Below are positions 45,171 through 57,532 of a DNA stretch of 64,000 bases, piece after piece. Each line of letters begins with the position of its first letter. Position 1 is the first letter of the stretch. The notes under the pieces were generated by a model. The model did not search any database and was not told the origin of the DNA. It saw only the letters and a list, made by a program, of their open reading frames with translations. The stretch spans positions 28,463,230 to 28,527,229 of the forward strand of contig CM048854.1 of the NCBI GenBank assembly GCA_026545225.1, read 5' to 3'. The translations under genes were made by a program, and so were the position numbers. The DNA is from Cornus controversa (lineage: Eukaryota > Streptophyta > Magnoliopsida > Cornales > Cornaceae).

Positions 45171-46438
45171 TGAGGCTGTGACCATCAAAAGAATAACTAT
45201 GCGAGAAACAAGTGAATTTTCAATTAGTGCAAGGTTACATCAAGAATTTGCATTAAGCTCATATCTTTTTGCGAACAATTTCAGAAACAAGGTTCCATGA
45301 AATATGCTATTTGAGAATGATATCATTTCAATTAATTAAACTAGCACTAGGATAACTGCTAAGTCGAAATTTGGAAAGAAGCTCTAGATAAGTAGGACTA
45401 AAACTAAATATATGAAATGTAAATTTAGTAAAACTAGAAATACAAGTGGGGGATATAGTTATGATGGGCTAACTTGACCCTTTTTTGTTCTTTAGGGTGC
45501 GCTACCCTTTTGACGTTTGAGCACCTTTTAATGAAATTTACTTGTCAAATTTTTTTTTTTGAATATTTTTTTTATTTAGGCAGTTATACACAAAGAGGAG
45601 TGAAATTGGATGAGAATTACTATGTATAATATGTTAATATTAATATTAATATGTCTCATATACAGCATAATATAATTACTTGTTCAAAAATCTGAACAAT
45701 TTGTTAATATATATTATAGAGTATAATAATATACTCTATATGTCAAGCAACTGCTTAATATATGTGTACCATTCACTGCATATGCATCCCTTGTATATAC
45801 AATTACAATTTACAAAGAATATCCTGAGCACATAATCTGATAATCATATATATATATATATACACACACACATAATTATATATGTAAATAAACCAGACAT
45901 TAAAGAAGGAAACATTTGGTGGAAGAAAAACCGAAAATAGCGTTACCCCAATATTCGAAGGAGATAATGCAGAAGCCGGTAATGCCATCTGCTCCCGCCG
46001 TCGGTTTTTCTGGTCACATCGGTTTCTCTCTCTCGCGCGCGCTCCCTCTCTCTCACTCTCTGGACACTCTTTAAGAACTACTAAATGGCCCTTGGATTTA
46101 GTTTCTTGATTGTCAACCCAACCCGTAACTCTCTAGTTTGGGTTTTAGCGTAGGCCCAGCCAAAATCTGGCCCAATGTTCGAGGCCTTAAACCTATCAAC
46201 TGAAACTCATCAATCGATGTACCACAATATTACTCCCACAATAAATGTGTATATACATTTAAAATAAATAATTAACCATGTAGTATTTACTTTCTTTTAA
46301 TTTCTATTCTATTGGTCTATTATTTAATTATTTTTATAAAATTATTATTTTGTATTTATTTATCAGCCTATTATTTCAATCTAGCGTTATTGACAACTGA
46401 AAAGCAACCATTCCACTCATTTGAGTTGTTTACTAATT
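45171..46438. other. Intergenic DNA; possible orphan first exon near 45803-45990
   Basis: On minus, a (GA)n-rich leader (46072-46022) precedes ATGGCATTACCGGCTTCTGC (45988 down), then a frame ALPASALSPSNIG followed by GTAACG. This resembles a first exon, but no continuation was found. The rest is AT-rich. Confidence 0.35.
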
Positions 46439-47782
46439 CAGGACTAGTATTGAGATTTTCAATTTTTTTTTGAGAGGTCCTAAGCAAACTTTTGAATGGG
46501 AGACCCTTTATAAATAATATTTCATATGCTTAAATTTTTTATAAGAGTGCAAAATTTCCATTAAAATAAAACGATAAACATATAATATATATTAATGTTG
46601 AAAAAAAAAACTCTGGTGTTGGTGCTTTTTAAATAGCATAATCCAGTTCACATAGAAAAATCAAAAGAAAATATTCAACACACCTTAGTGTCACAAATAA
46701 ATGTGATTGTCTTTCATTTTGAGATGCTAAATTATCAATTATAAGTGATCCAATCAAGTTTCTCCAATATATCTTTTTTAATGGATATCATACCCAATCC
46801 ATTCAATTTCTCTTATGACATCGTCGATTGCAAGTAAAATTTGTTCAACTTCAACTTTAAAAAGTTTCTATCAGCAGATGCAACCATAACTGGAATAGTT
46901 GATAATATTCTATATGCAATCCTAACATTTGAAAAACAATAACCTAGTTTTTTTTATTTATAAAATTCAATACTTTAATTGCCTTTTTTATTCCTCTTGG
47001 TTAAGTTTCTCTTAAGATTGTTAGCTCTAAAAATAATTTTGTTATATCAATATCAGAAATCATGTCATGTTTTAGGAGATTTTCAAGGTTATGACATGAA
47101 CACTTCAAACTATCATTATCTCCGGACTTTAACCTCACCAAATTAAATAAAAATTCAAAAGAGTCTGTGATATTGTTAAAATTGTTCAAATATATTCTTG
47201 AGTGAAGAGAACTTGATCAACTATGTATATGAAGTAATTAACTCAAAACGATTCTTCGGTCACTTGTGTCATCTCTTCATTGACTTTCTCGTCAAATTAT
47301 TTGTTTCTACGAATGACACGTCTTTCACCGAATATAAGTTCAACTTCCATTTTCATTGCAATCTCTTTATCCTCGATCATTGAAGATTCAAATATATTTT
47401 CTCTATAAGCTTCAAAGAAAGAAATGAGTCATCTTAAAAGATCTATAGTAGCATCAATCTGAATATTCTCTATTTGAATGATTTTGCTTACTTTGTTAAC
47501 AACATTCAATATATAGAACCAAATAATCATGCCAAGCAAGAACTCAAAATTCTCAATGTCATATGTTGCTAAACATTCATTATCACTCTTTGTCTTGGGA
47601 TCTTCACTAGTACTTGTTAAGTGAATTAAATCATTTTTATATTTGGAGCTTGAAATCTTATTACTCTAACACTTTCAACTTGACATTCTCAACATGTTTG
47701 TGAATGTACGTGGCTTAACTTTGAAACCTTTAACATTATATGTGAAAACTTTCCACCGCTTTGTAAGAGATAAAAATAATAA

Positions 47783-47995
47783 GAGCAATGCTACACGTCA
47801 TGAAATTATTTCATGAATTTGTATCATGAATGATGTGGCAGGTAATGTGGAGAGTTAGTATTGGTGGGATTCCCCCCATACACAGAGTCTCATGATATTA
47901 TCACTGAATCTCACCAATATTAACTCTCCACGTTACCTGTCACATCATTCATGATACAAATTCATGAAATAATTTCATAACATTTAGCATTTCTC
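47783..47995. mobile_element. Foldback MITE with exact 9-base duplication
   Basis: Almost the whole 213 bases is an inverted repeat: gagcaatgctacacgtcatgaaattatttcatgaatttgtatcatgaatgatgtggcagg pairs with the right half. aaataataa flanks both sides exactly (47774-47782, 47996-48004). A MULE-type foldback inserted in the decayed transposase. Confidence 0.9.
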
Positions 47996-48392
47996 AAATA
48001 ATAAATATATACGTTGCACAACTCCAAAAAAAGATAAAGTTTTAGAACAAGAGTTTGTCATATCACAAACTATTTATCTCTAGTAATCTTTTTGTACACC
48101 TTTGTGTTGTTTCCTTTCATATTAGAACCGTTATCATCCCTTTGTCCATTGAGTTTTTTTTTCCCATCATGTTTAAACAACTTACAACAAAAACAAAATA
48201 CTCTGTCCAAAATACTTGAACAGATTAGTCATTTCATATCATATCATATTTTTCACCGTTTGACAAGTGTCGAATGTAATATGTGAAAGATAAATGTTTA
48301 TTTTCTGAATCGTTAGAAAAAATTTCAAGTTTAGCATCTCTTGTAAGACATCTTTTAACTAATAAATCTCTCAATTTTTAATCAATCTTTTT

Positions 48393-48788
48393 TCAATTTC
48401 CTGGATTATTAAAGTTCACATAAACATTATTATTTGCATTCATATGTTCTCTATATACCAAATTTTTATGTTCATTCACATTTTCTTTGTTTTGATTCTC
48501 ATTCGTATGATCTTCACTAATTAAATCACCATTTTCATTCATATTTTCTTTATTTGGATTGTCAATTCCATGATCTTCATTCATTAAATCTTCATGTTCA
48601 TTTGCATTTTTTTCATTTTGATTTTCATTCCTATGATCTTCATTTACTAAATCTTCAATTGAACTCTCTGTTTGTGTGTTGCTTCTTAAAAACTTATGAA
48701 TTAAACTTTTTGAGATTGAACCAAATTTTCTTTCCTCTTTTTTTTTTTTTTTCATGGCCAGATTCCAATCAACTATAATCAAGTTCAC
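48393..48788 (-). pseudogene. N-terminal part of the hAT transposase, with acidic Asn/His repeats
   Basis: 131 open codons. After a Lys-rich start (MKKKKKEERKFG) come three to four repeats of about 23 residues resembling LVNEDHRNENQNEKNANEHE. The TTF zinc-finger remnant follows downstream at about 48210. Low-complexity repeats before a zinc finger are common in this transposase group. It is not a host gene as far as the sequence shows. Confidence 0.5.
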
Positions 48789-48974
48789 AACTCAAATTTT
48801 ATTTTTCTTATTATCTTTGTTTACAACCAGGACAAGTCTGCTAAGAGATAATAAATATGCACATATATATAAAAGAAATTATAAAGAAATTTCAGTATAA
48901 TAACAAATTAAAAATATAAATAAAAACAAACAAACAAACAAGAAAAAAAAAACAAAAAGATTTTTTTTGTGTGT

Positions 48975-48996
48975 GGGGGGGGGGGGGGGGGGGGGG
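48975..48996 (+). repeat. Poly-G tract (22 G)
   Basis: An uninterrupted G run after tttttttgtgtgtg. A second G run of 19 lies at 49209-49227 after a (GA)n stretch. Confidence 0.9.
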
Positions 48997-49183
48997 AATG
49001 AAATAGAATGTAGAAACTGACCTAAGCATGAGGATTGAGAAGAGAATCTATCTCCATATCTCTTGTTGTTCATCCTCTTCTCCAATTTGTTGATGGTTTG
49101 GTGAATTGCTAAGTATTTTATACATATATGATATATATAAAAATAGGGCTTTGAAGAATGAAAAAAAAATTAAGGCTTTTAAT

Positions 49184-49186
<3 letters not shown>

Positions 49187-49219
<33 letters not shown>

Positions 49220-49227
49220 GGGGGGGG
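49187..49227 (+). repeat. (GA)n followed by poly-G (19 G)
   Basis: Roughly ten GA units run straight into 19 G. Confidence 0.9.
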
Positions 49228-50224
49228 AAGCTTACATATTAAATCTCTTTTTAATCTTTTTACCAGAACCACCATGGACAAGATTTGACGAAGCTTGGTT
49301 AGTATTGTTTTTGTTTTTGCTTGAACTGCTTCAGTTTCACCTTATTGATACAAGGGTGTTAGCGTGGACTGATAGCTTATGAATGTACATGAGATACTGA
49401 AGTAAAGTGGGCATAAGGCACTAGGTTGCAAAATTGTTATAATAATATATATGTATATAAGTTTAACGTTGGTATAATATATACACCGAGTAGTGAAGTA
49501 ATATATTATATTAGTAATAATGTACTAGTGGGTTTTATTATATTGGTATTGAGATTTGTATATTGTTAAGCCTATTAAAGCAGTCACCTAACCCTTTGTG
49601 GATAAAAGGCTCAATTAGAAAACTCTATAATATGCTAATATTTTAAATATCAATAAAGCCCCAAGTTTTCACTTTAATCCTTAATTTGTATTTTTTTGCC
49701 CAAAACTGGTTCATACAGGCCCCATGGGGCATGTAGCAAAAGACATAGGTATTCCGTTTGTTTGTGCTACTTGTGATTGTGATTTGATATTAATATGATG
49801 CGGTCGTTCCCAAATGATTAGGTCCGAAAGTATTCTTGGTTGTGTTTTTAAACAAGAGAAAATAGAGTATGTGAATAAGGGAAAACAAAGTCGGACATAA
49901 TTTTTGATGCGGAAGAGATTCCTATTCCTTTGGTTCTCATTTTTATTTGAAATACAAGTTTTGCCAACAAAGAGGCTACAATCAAGGAGGAATAATTACA
50001 GTAACTATGTAAAAAGTAAGTCAACTATCTAATCTCATAATTTATGGTAACTATGTAAAAGGTAAGTCACTTATCTAATCCCATAATTGTAGTAATTATA
50101 GTTAAGGTAAGTCAATGCTAGCTAATATAATCTTAATTGTAAGGCATAATTTTAATCACTTGGTAAGTCAATGCCAGCTAATATAATCCTAATTGTAAGG
50201 CATAATTTTAATCACTTTTATATA
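49228..50224. other. AT-rich intergenic DNA with short tandem repeats
   Basis: At 50000-50215 two pairs of near-copies occur: aactatgtaaaa.gtaagtca..tatctaatc (two copies) and gtaagtcaatg.cagctaatataatc.taattgtaaggcataattttaatcact (two copies, period about 59). No gene. Confidence 0.5.
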
Positions 50225-50338
50225 TACGACAAGCATATGTAATGTAATCCAAGACAATGCAATCCAATGTCCTTACATGATCAACCAAATATTATATATG
50301 TATTTAATCTAAGAACCCAAGACATGGCAGCCGCATGG

Positions 50339-50385
<47 letters not shown>

Positions 50386-50904
50386 CACTCCAGGTTTTGG
50401 GTCATGTGGATTACATATGTTAATATATATACATGTATGTGGTTGTTGGCATATATATATATATATATATATATAAACATATGTAATTCAAATGACCCGA
50501 GACAATAGCATACATGTATATCTACAAAAACATATGTAATTCAAATGACCCAAAATGGAGACAACAGCCTGCATGTATATCTATATAAACATATGTAATT
50601 CAAATGACCCAACATGGAGACAACAACATACTCCCTCCGTCTCATAATTTTAGTCCAGTATTCTATTTTGGGATGTCCCAAAATATATGTTCATTTCCTA
50701 AAATGGATGTACTATCTTTTATATGATTCCTAAACTACCCTTTTCAAACTCTACTATCCTAAAAGTTGGCTCCACCATATAATAATAATACTAACCTTTA
50801 AATAAAAACTAATGTGTAAATTCATTCATTACCACTATAAAAAATTGGCCTCACCATAAAAAGTTGAATTCCTCAATCATCTCAAGAATTATAGGACGGA
50901 GAGA

Positions 50905-50946
<42 letters not shown>

Positions 50947-51110
50947 CATATGTAATTCAATGACCCAAAATATATATATATATTAACAAATGTAATTCAT
51001 ATGACCCAAAATGGACAGCTACATAGACATGTATATATATTAGCAAATGTAATTCATATGACCCAAAACCAAAATGAACAGCCGCATATGCATGTATATA
51101 TATATATATA
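50225..51110. repeat. Minisatellite, about 55-60-base units
   Basis: Units of the form aaacatatgtaattcaaatgacccaaaatggagacaac..catgtatatat start near 50478, 50529, 50587, 50944, 50986 and 51041. An inverted unit lies at about 50390-50440. (TA)n runs separate some units, and a Stowaway MITE splits the array. Confidence 0.85.
50631..50905. mobile_element. Stowaway MITE (Tc1/mariner type)
   Basis: Left end ctccctccgtctcataatttta and reverse of right end CTCTCTCCGTCCTATAATTC. TA dinucleotide on both sides (50629-50630, 50906-50907). 275 bases, non-coding. CTCCCTCCGT is the classic plant Stowaway terminus. Confidence 0.92.
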
Positions 51111-51879
51111 AAACGAAGATACTATGTTTATAGGATTTAAAGGGAAAATGTAGAGATAAACTTGCCTTAGAATCCGAACAAGAAGTCCCAATACAACCCA
51201 AAAGGAAAAACACCCCCCAAATCTTTGCCTTTCTCCTTCTCTCTCCCTCCTCTCCTACGCGTGTGAAAACGGTTGATTTTTTTTTCTTTTGAAAAAACCA
51301 TAGAATGATACAAATAAAATACTAAAAAATATATGAAATAAATCCAGCCCAACACATATACAATTATAACAAAAACATATATAAAAATAATTCAGCCCAA
51401 ACTCTCCTAGCCCAACCTGAAATAAAAAAAAATACAAATAATCCGGTTCAACCTAAAATAAAATAAAAATAACAAAGAAACATAAAAAGGTCCAACCGTC
51501 AATTGATCCAAACATCTCCCGGCAACCTCACACCTATTGACTCGTGTAATATATAAATACATGAACATCATATATGCATATGCCGTACATCTAGACACAC
51601 TCACACACACACATATATATAATACCTACAGCAGGAGATATAAATCTACCCACAAATAATTACTTATATATATAAATGTATTTAAAAGAAAAAAATACTG
51701 CACACTTATTTAGAACAACCAACCACTTAGTATCACACGAAAAACATTTACATTACACATAAAAGAAAAGACATTGACAAAATTAACTTAAAGCATTTAA
51801 AACACTCACAAACACAAATAAGCAATCTAAACAAACGAATGACCCAAATTAAATAACCTCAAAATAACGGGATATTACA
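51111..51879 (-). mobile_element. Long-LTR fragment (same family as 15.6-25 kb), minus orientation
   Basis: The head, read from 51879 on minus, is TGTAATATCCCGTTATTTTGAGG, followed by the same AT-rich section with gggct..aaat phrases and the aaggcaagtt motif (51159-51168). It stops shortly after the motif, so only the 5' 0.75 kb of the LTR is present. Confidence 0.7.
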
Positions 51880-52760
51880 AAAATATTACTAGTGCCATGG
51901 TCATGTGGCCTATAGTATTTATAATCCAACTTCGTGGGATTGTGGAGAGTAAGAATGACCCTCTCAAAGGTTCAATCACTTTGGCCCTTCGATTTTGCTG
52001 ATTTCTTTTTATAGTTTAAATAGAGAGGGAGAAAGAGAGAGGGAGAAAGAGAGAGAGAGAGATAGAAATAACTATACAAAACTTATCAGCATCCGAGTGA
52101 CTTTGCCTTCATTAACATTAGATTGTTGAAATGAAGGTTGATTACATTTCAGTAAGTATTTATATAGTTATGGTTCTAATAATGACTTAAACACTAGTAT
52201 CCAAAGATTACTTGAAATAAATAAGTAAATAAAAAGCTCATTTAAATGCTTGCTATGATTATGAAAGACAAGAAATTAAAGACAATAAGCAGTAAATGAA
52301 AAGCGGGTAAAAGCCTAGATTACACAAGAAAATAACCTAGATTACTTAAGAACCTATTCACAAGTCATGCGGGAAGATATGCAAGGCTCAAGCCTTGATA
52401 GCTTCGCTGCAGGGGAGTAACCTTCAAATAATAAATTGTTTATTCGCTGGGATAGTTTGATACACGTGTGTATGTGTTGTTGCAGGACATTTAGCATAAT
52501 TCATGTAATGAATGACAACATGCAGAAGTAATTTTGTTGATTGTATAAAGAAAAATTATTGGAAGGCATGAATCCGCAGCTCCATCTTGGATAATGTCTG
52601 GGCTAAAGGCCCATTTAGCCCAAAATTTAACGAAGTCGTATGTTGTTAAGTTAAGGCTTGTTTTGGGCTGATCTGGATCTAGAACCAGTGAAATATTGAG
52701 TAGGCTCCTCTTGCCCAATATAGCGAGTTTCGTTTTTTGAAAGGTAAATGGTAATTGTGT

Positions 52761-52766
<6 letters not shown>
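51880..52766. other. Intergenic DNA
   Basis: (GA)n-rich patch at 52020-52065. No supported gene. Confidence 0.5.

Positions 52767-52833
<67 letters not shown>
52767..52833. repeat. (TA)n microsatellite, longest in the window
   Basis: About 33 TA units. Confidence 0.95.
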
Positions 52834-52837
<4 letters not shown>

Positions 52838-54247
52838 GTGTAACTGTACAGGGCCCAAAAAATTTGGGCTGGCAGATACATGTGCAACTGTACATTATAG
52901 AGAGTTTAAGATCTAAAAAATGCATTATAGTCCAACCACACCCTCATGCTACTAATATTTTAACAAATTTCTTATATTAAAGTTCAACACATAATATAAA
53001 AATGAAAGAAGGATTTAAGTATTAATACACACACAAACATATGCTATATAAATATAATTAGTATATTACAAGGACAACCTAGCTATTAGACTTATTTTGA
53101 CAACTGACCAGTGAAGAACACTGCATGACGGGTAGCTTCTTCTCCTTGGAAACAGAATAAACAGCACCTATGTACCCAATTTTATGCACAGAAACATTTG
53201 ATAATTAATCAATACATTAGTTTATATAAACAACAACGTTTTCAGAATTTCAGGTCTAAGGATAGGACAAAAGTAGAAGAATTTCTCATGTTAGTGAGTG
53301 TCATTATCATTTAAATAAACAAAGTATTTCATTTTAGATTACTCTAATAGTGGTTAATATAAAATGAAAAATGTGGTGAGCTTAGTCGTCGTTTGGCTGT
53401 TGTCACGGCTAGGGCAACCCCACCCGGTAGGCCTCAATCACGGATATATGTTTTTGGTGTTTATTATCATAAACAAGTTGACAGAATGTGCCTTGAGTAA
53501 TGTCAAATTTGAAGATTTTTGGTTGTTTGTTTGGGACCCTTTCTGTTTTGCTTCTTCTTAGTAAGGGATATTCTTCCTTACTTTATAGTGATTAATAATT
53601 AATTATAAATAATTAATCTTTAATTAATGTTTATATATATATATATATATAAACTTTTTTCAAGCAACAGCTTTTAACATTATCAGTATACTGTCTTCTG
53701 CAAATGGTTTGTGTTTGTCTTGGGAACTTTTTGCATTGCATGTTTATAATTGCATACACTAACTCAGCCTTATTTAGGTATGTATTTAGGTCAGATGTAT
53801 ATATACACACACACACACACATTACCACACACACCCATCACAGTTAATTGAACATTTTTTTTTAGATTTTGTTCATAAGAATCATCTACATTATAATTAT
53901 TAGAGAAAAAAAGAAAATTTTTTATTATAAAAAAAACCATTGAATATATATTTTTTAATCTTATTGAACATTGATTTGCTGCATTTATTTATTGACTTAA
54001 TTATTTGACAAATACTTAGGTCTTCCCTCTAGTACTCAAAAGTTAAAATGCTTTATGACCTTGTCACATTCATACGCCATATTTTCTTTAATTAATTGTT
54101 TCTCTCATTGATGTCAGTGGTTAAACTATTACTTAATTTACATCATTAAATAATTATTGCTTATCTTAATAAAAATTATCCTCATCTTAGGGTTTCATCG
54201 AAGTTGTAAAAAGCAACCAGTATTTTGTTTCTCATATACAGGAAAAT

Positions 54248-54307
<60 letters not shown>

Positions 54308-56810
54308 TAATTTGATATTTTATAGCCTTTCTTTTTCTTGATTTAGAATTCTTTGTCATGAGAGAGAGAGAGAGAGAGGGTAGCTCTAGCAAGCTTGTTT
54401 CAAACTTCACTTAGAATTGAAAGGAGAGACTCTATAATCAACCACTCTCTGCTACATAATTAAAATTAAACACTAATCAGATGCTTCTTTTCTTACTTAA
54501 GTTGGAATCATACACTTACATCATGCCATTTCCATTATCTTCCATGCATTCCAGATTAAGAATAATCAAAAGATGAGAGAGATTTATCTTCTAAGTGAGA
54601 TTAATCTAATGATAATTAATGTATCTTATTTTTGTAGTACGTAATATATAATTTATTGATTGAATTTGAGAGTTGGTTTGGCTAATGAAGCCAAAGTGAA
54701 GCCAAAGTTGTTAATAGCTTGACAAAAACAGCTACAATTCAAATTATGTCAACACATTTTAACAAACCATGACCTTGGCTTACCAAACAAAGTTTCTGAA
54801 GCAAAAGTCAGCTCAAAAACATTATTTTGGTCTAATATCACAACTGTAATCAACTATTTTAGTTGTTTGGTCAGCCGACAGATAAATCCATAAGAAAGTA
54901 TACTTAGGTAGCCTTCCAAAAAGCTAACTAATCAAGCTAGCATTTAGAACAGACGCTTCGATTTCAAAGTGAGATAGAGTATATAATAGATTTCAACCTT
55001 CTTCCTTACTTTTTCTTTTCTTTGCATCAAGACTTGAAGAAACGTGATCATCTTTCTGTTCTTTATTATTATTTTATTTTTAAGTTCACTTGCGTATTTT
55101 AAAATGACCCGATACGGATACAATGATATAACAAATCTCAAAAAATAACACACAAATACAGTAAAGATACGTGGAAAAATAATACTATAAAGGATAAACT
55201 ATAAAAGAAAAATATCTCAACTTTCATAATTTCGTAGAATACCCTCTCAGCTTTTGCTTTTGTAGTTATCCCCTTAAAGTATTAAGAAATGCTACAAATC
55301 ACTCCTGTCGCTTGCGGATTATTATAAAATGGACGAAATATCACGTGCATAACACATGCAATTTTAAGTTGTAAAATTCCTATAGTACCCTTTCGGTAAA
55401 TTGAAAGAGAACCTTCTCAACTTTTAGGATTTCGTTGATTACCTCCCTCAACTTTCATTTTTTCACATAACCCTCTTAAGTATTAAGAAATGCTACAAAT
55501 CACCTTTTGAAAGTTGAAGACCATTTTTTTTTTTTGTAGTTTATGTACCCTATTTTTGGAGTAAAATGGTAAGTTATACGCAACTTAACAACACTTTAAA
55601 ATTTTAATAAAACTAATTAGAAAACTACTTGCCACGGTGTCTTGAAAGTGTCCCAAACGTGTCCATTCTGTATTCAACTAGAAAAAATGTTCAAATTTCA
55701 AGGCACTTCTACTAATATCGGACACGTGTCTGGTCCGTGTCTCACGCATGTCCAAGTGTCCGACATTGCCATGACATCTCTAAAAGAAATGTTCGTGCTT
55801 TCTAGATTCTGGTATACACAAAAGCATAACACAATAATTATTGTCGAATTTTAATGGATTTTTTTTATAAGGGATTTTAGTGGATTCTTATTAACATCGA
55901 TCCAATATAAAAAAATTATTCAGAAATGCCAATTAAGCTATAAATCTAGATGATCGAACATGAAATGACCATATGTATTTTTCTTGTAGATGAATGGTGG
56001 GAAGACAACAATGATATATAGAAGAATAAACATAGGCAAAGCCACCAAAAGCATAGAAACATGCAAATGAAAAATCTTGAACAGCGAACCTGTTTATGTC
56101 CATTAAGACTATATGTACCCAGTGATAGATTATGGGGTGCTTTAAGAATAGAGATGCCCAGTAATAAATTATGGAGTGTTCTAAGAATATGGATGGCAAC
56201 GAGGCAGATTTGGGCAGGAGTAACTGACCACCCCATCCCTGCCTCCGTTTAAGTTTTCTCACTCCATTTCCATCCAAAACCATTTAGCAAACCCTCCTTC
56301 CCACCTCGTCCCCACCCTCGTTTAAGTTCCCTCACCATGCTCCCACCTGTCCTGTTTAAATCCCACTCAAAGAAGGAAAATGCATAATCAATCTCTCACT
56401 GTGTTTCACCAAACAATCCATCATAAATCAATATCTAATAAAATCATGAAAGAGTTCTATCAGTTAGTGATAATCCAAATATAAATTAAATAAACTCAAA
56501 AAGAAAACCTTCATAAATAAAAATCAAATATCATCTCTAGATAGTGGATATACACGCGCATGATTGTGAGGAAACCCAATTGGATGTTTGTGCGTAAAAT
56601 TTATAAAAACATATATATATATATATATATATATGTATTGGGTAAAGTGCAAAAAATACTCGTCAGGATTAGATATAGTGCACCCCTATTACCAAATATG
56701 TATATAACATCCTTATACTTTGAAACCACTCTCTCCCATGTACGTCGCTCTATCTCCTCTTTCTCTCTCTCTCCTGCACATACAGTTCTTAAGCAACAAC
56801 GAACCATTAG
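52834..56810. other. Long AT-rich intergenic stretch
   Basis: No gene is supported. It contains (AC)n/(TA)n runs near 53803-53820 and 54248-54302, (GA)n at 54361-54378, a duplicated phrase (attaagaaatgctacaaatcac at about 55280 and 55482), and gtgtcc/gtgtcgga-rich sequence at 55637-55770 related to the MULE-like element at 31 kb. A gatggcaacgaggcagatttgggcaggag repeat end lies near 56190. Confidence 0.5.
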
Positions 56811-57188
56811 TGTCATGACCCGCTCCGCTTTGTAGATATTGTCTTTGCTTTGCATACTCTCTGTACTCACAGTTTTCAAAACATGTCTACACAATTAGGA
56901 GACATCCACACATAAAAGTCTCGACAACTTCTCCCTCCAAGTGATGTGGGACATCACAATCACTCTCTCTTGAGATCCAACATTCTCGCTAGCTTGAGAC
57001 TCGTGAACTTGTGCACGCTCCCCCCATTTTTGACGAGAGATTGGCTCTAATGCTATCTATCACTTCCCGTCCCACTATGTAGATATTGTCAGCATTACAC
57101 ACTCTCGATACTCTATAGAATCAGAAAATATCTACACACATACGTCAAAAACTTCTCACCCTTTCCCTAGACAATGTGAAACGTCACA
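56811..57188 (-). mobile_element. Degenerate TRIM retrotransposon
   Basis: Two diverged direct repeats, 56811-56958 (tgtcatgacccgctccg...gtgatgtgggacatcaca) and about 57058-57188 (tatcacttcccgtccca...gacaatgtgaaacgtcaca), flank about 100 bases. Near the right repeat lies ggctctaatgctat, a decayed primer-binding site on minus. Flanks attag and attaa nearly match. The same architecture as the neighbouring complete TRIM. Confidence 0.65.
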
Positions 57189-57532
57189 ATTAATGAGTTA
57201 TGAACATCATAAACTTAAATGGCATTAATCATAGTGACATTAGTTCAAGTGTTCAACATGGAATAAACTATATCAAATATACCAAGTAAGAATTTATAAA
57301 TATACACACACACCTCTAACATAATCCACAAGCAAATCAACATAATGCAAATTGTATACAAACAATCCTGAAAATTAATTGGTCAGAAGAAACTTAATCA
57401 ACTAGCAGAGGCACTCGGGAAAAATCTGGTATAAACAATAAAAAAAACATAGTTAAAAAAGGATTTGTTTCATAGAACTGTATTTTAGAGTCTGTTTGAT
57501 TCAGTTACAAATTATTTTTAGAGAATTATAAC

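Larger units (their letters stand above)
46439..48790 (-). mobile_element. Decayed hAT element with MYM-type transposase remnant
   Basis: The left end (caggactagtattgagatt..gagaggtcctaagcaaac...gtgcaaaatttcca) matches the hAT element at 18375 over several hundred bases. Minus-strand fragments encode the 'zinc finger MYM-type protein 1-like' transposase: DRVFCFCCKLFKHDGKK near 48210-48160 (TTF-type zinc finger) and downstream pieces rich in Lys/Asn. The other end was not located; it lies beyond 48788. Stops are frequent. Confidence 0.65.

Noticed and set aside
53364..53561. 65-codon ORF starting MKNVVSLVVVWLLSRLGQPH
   Set aside because: Hydrophobic start resembles a signal peptide, but there is no continuation, conserved motif or gene context.
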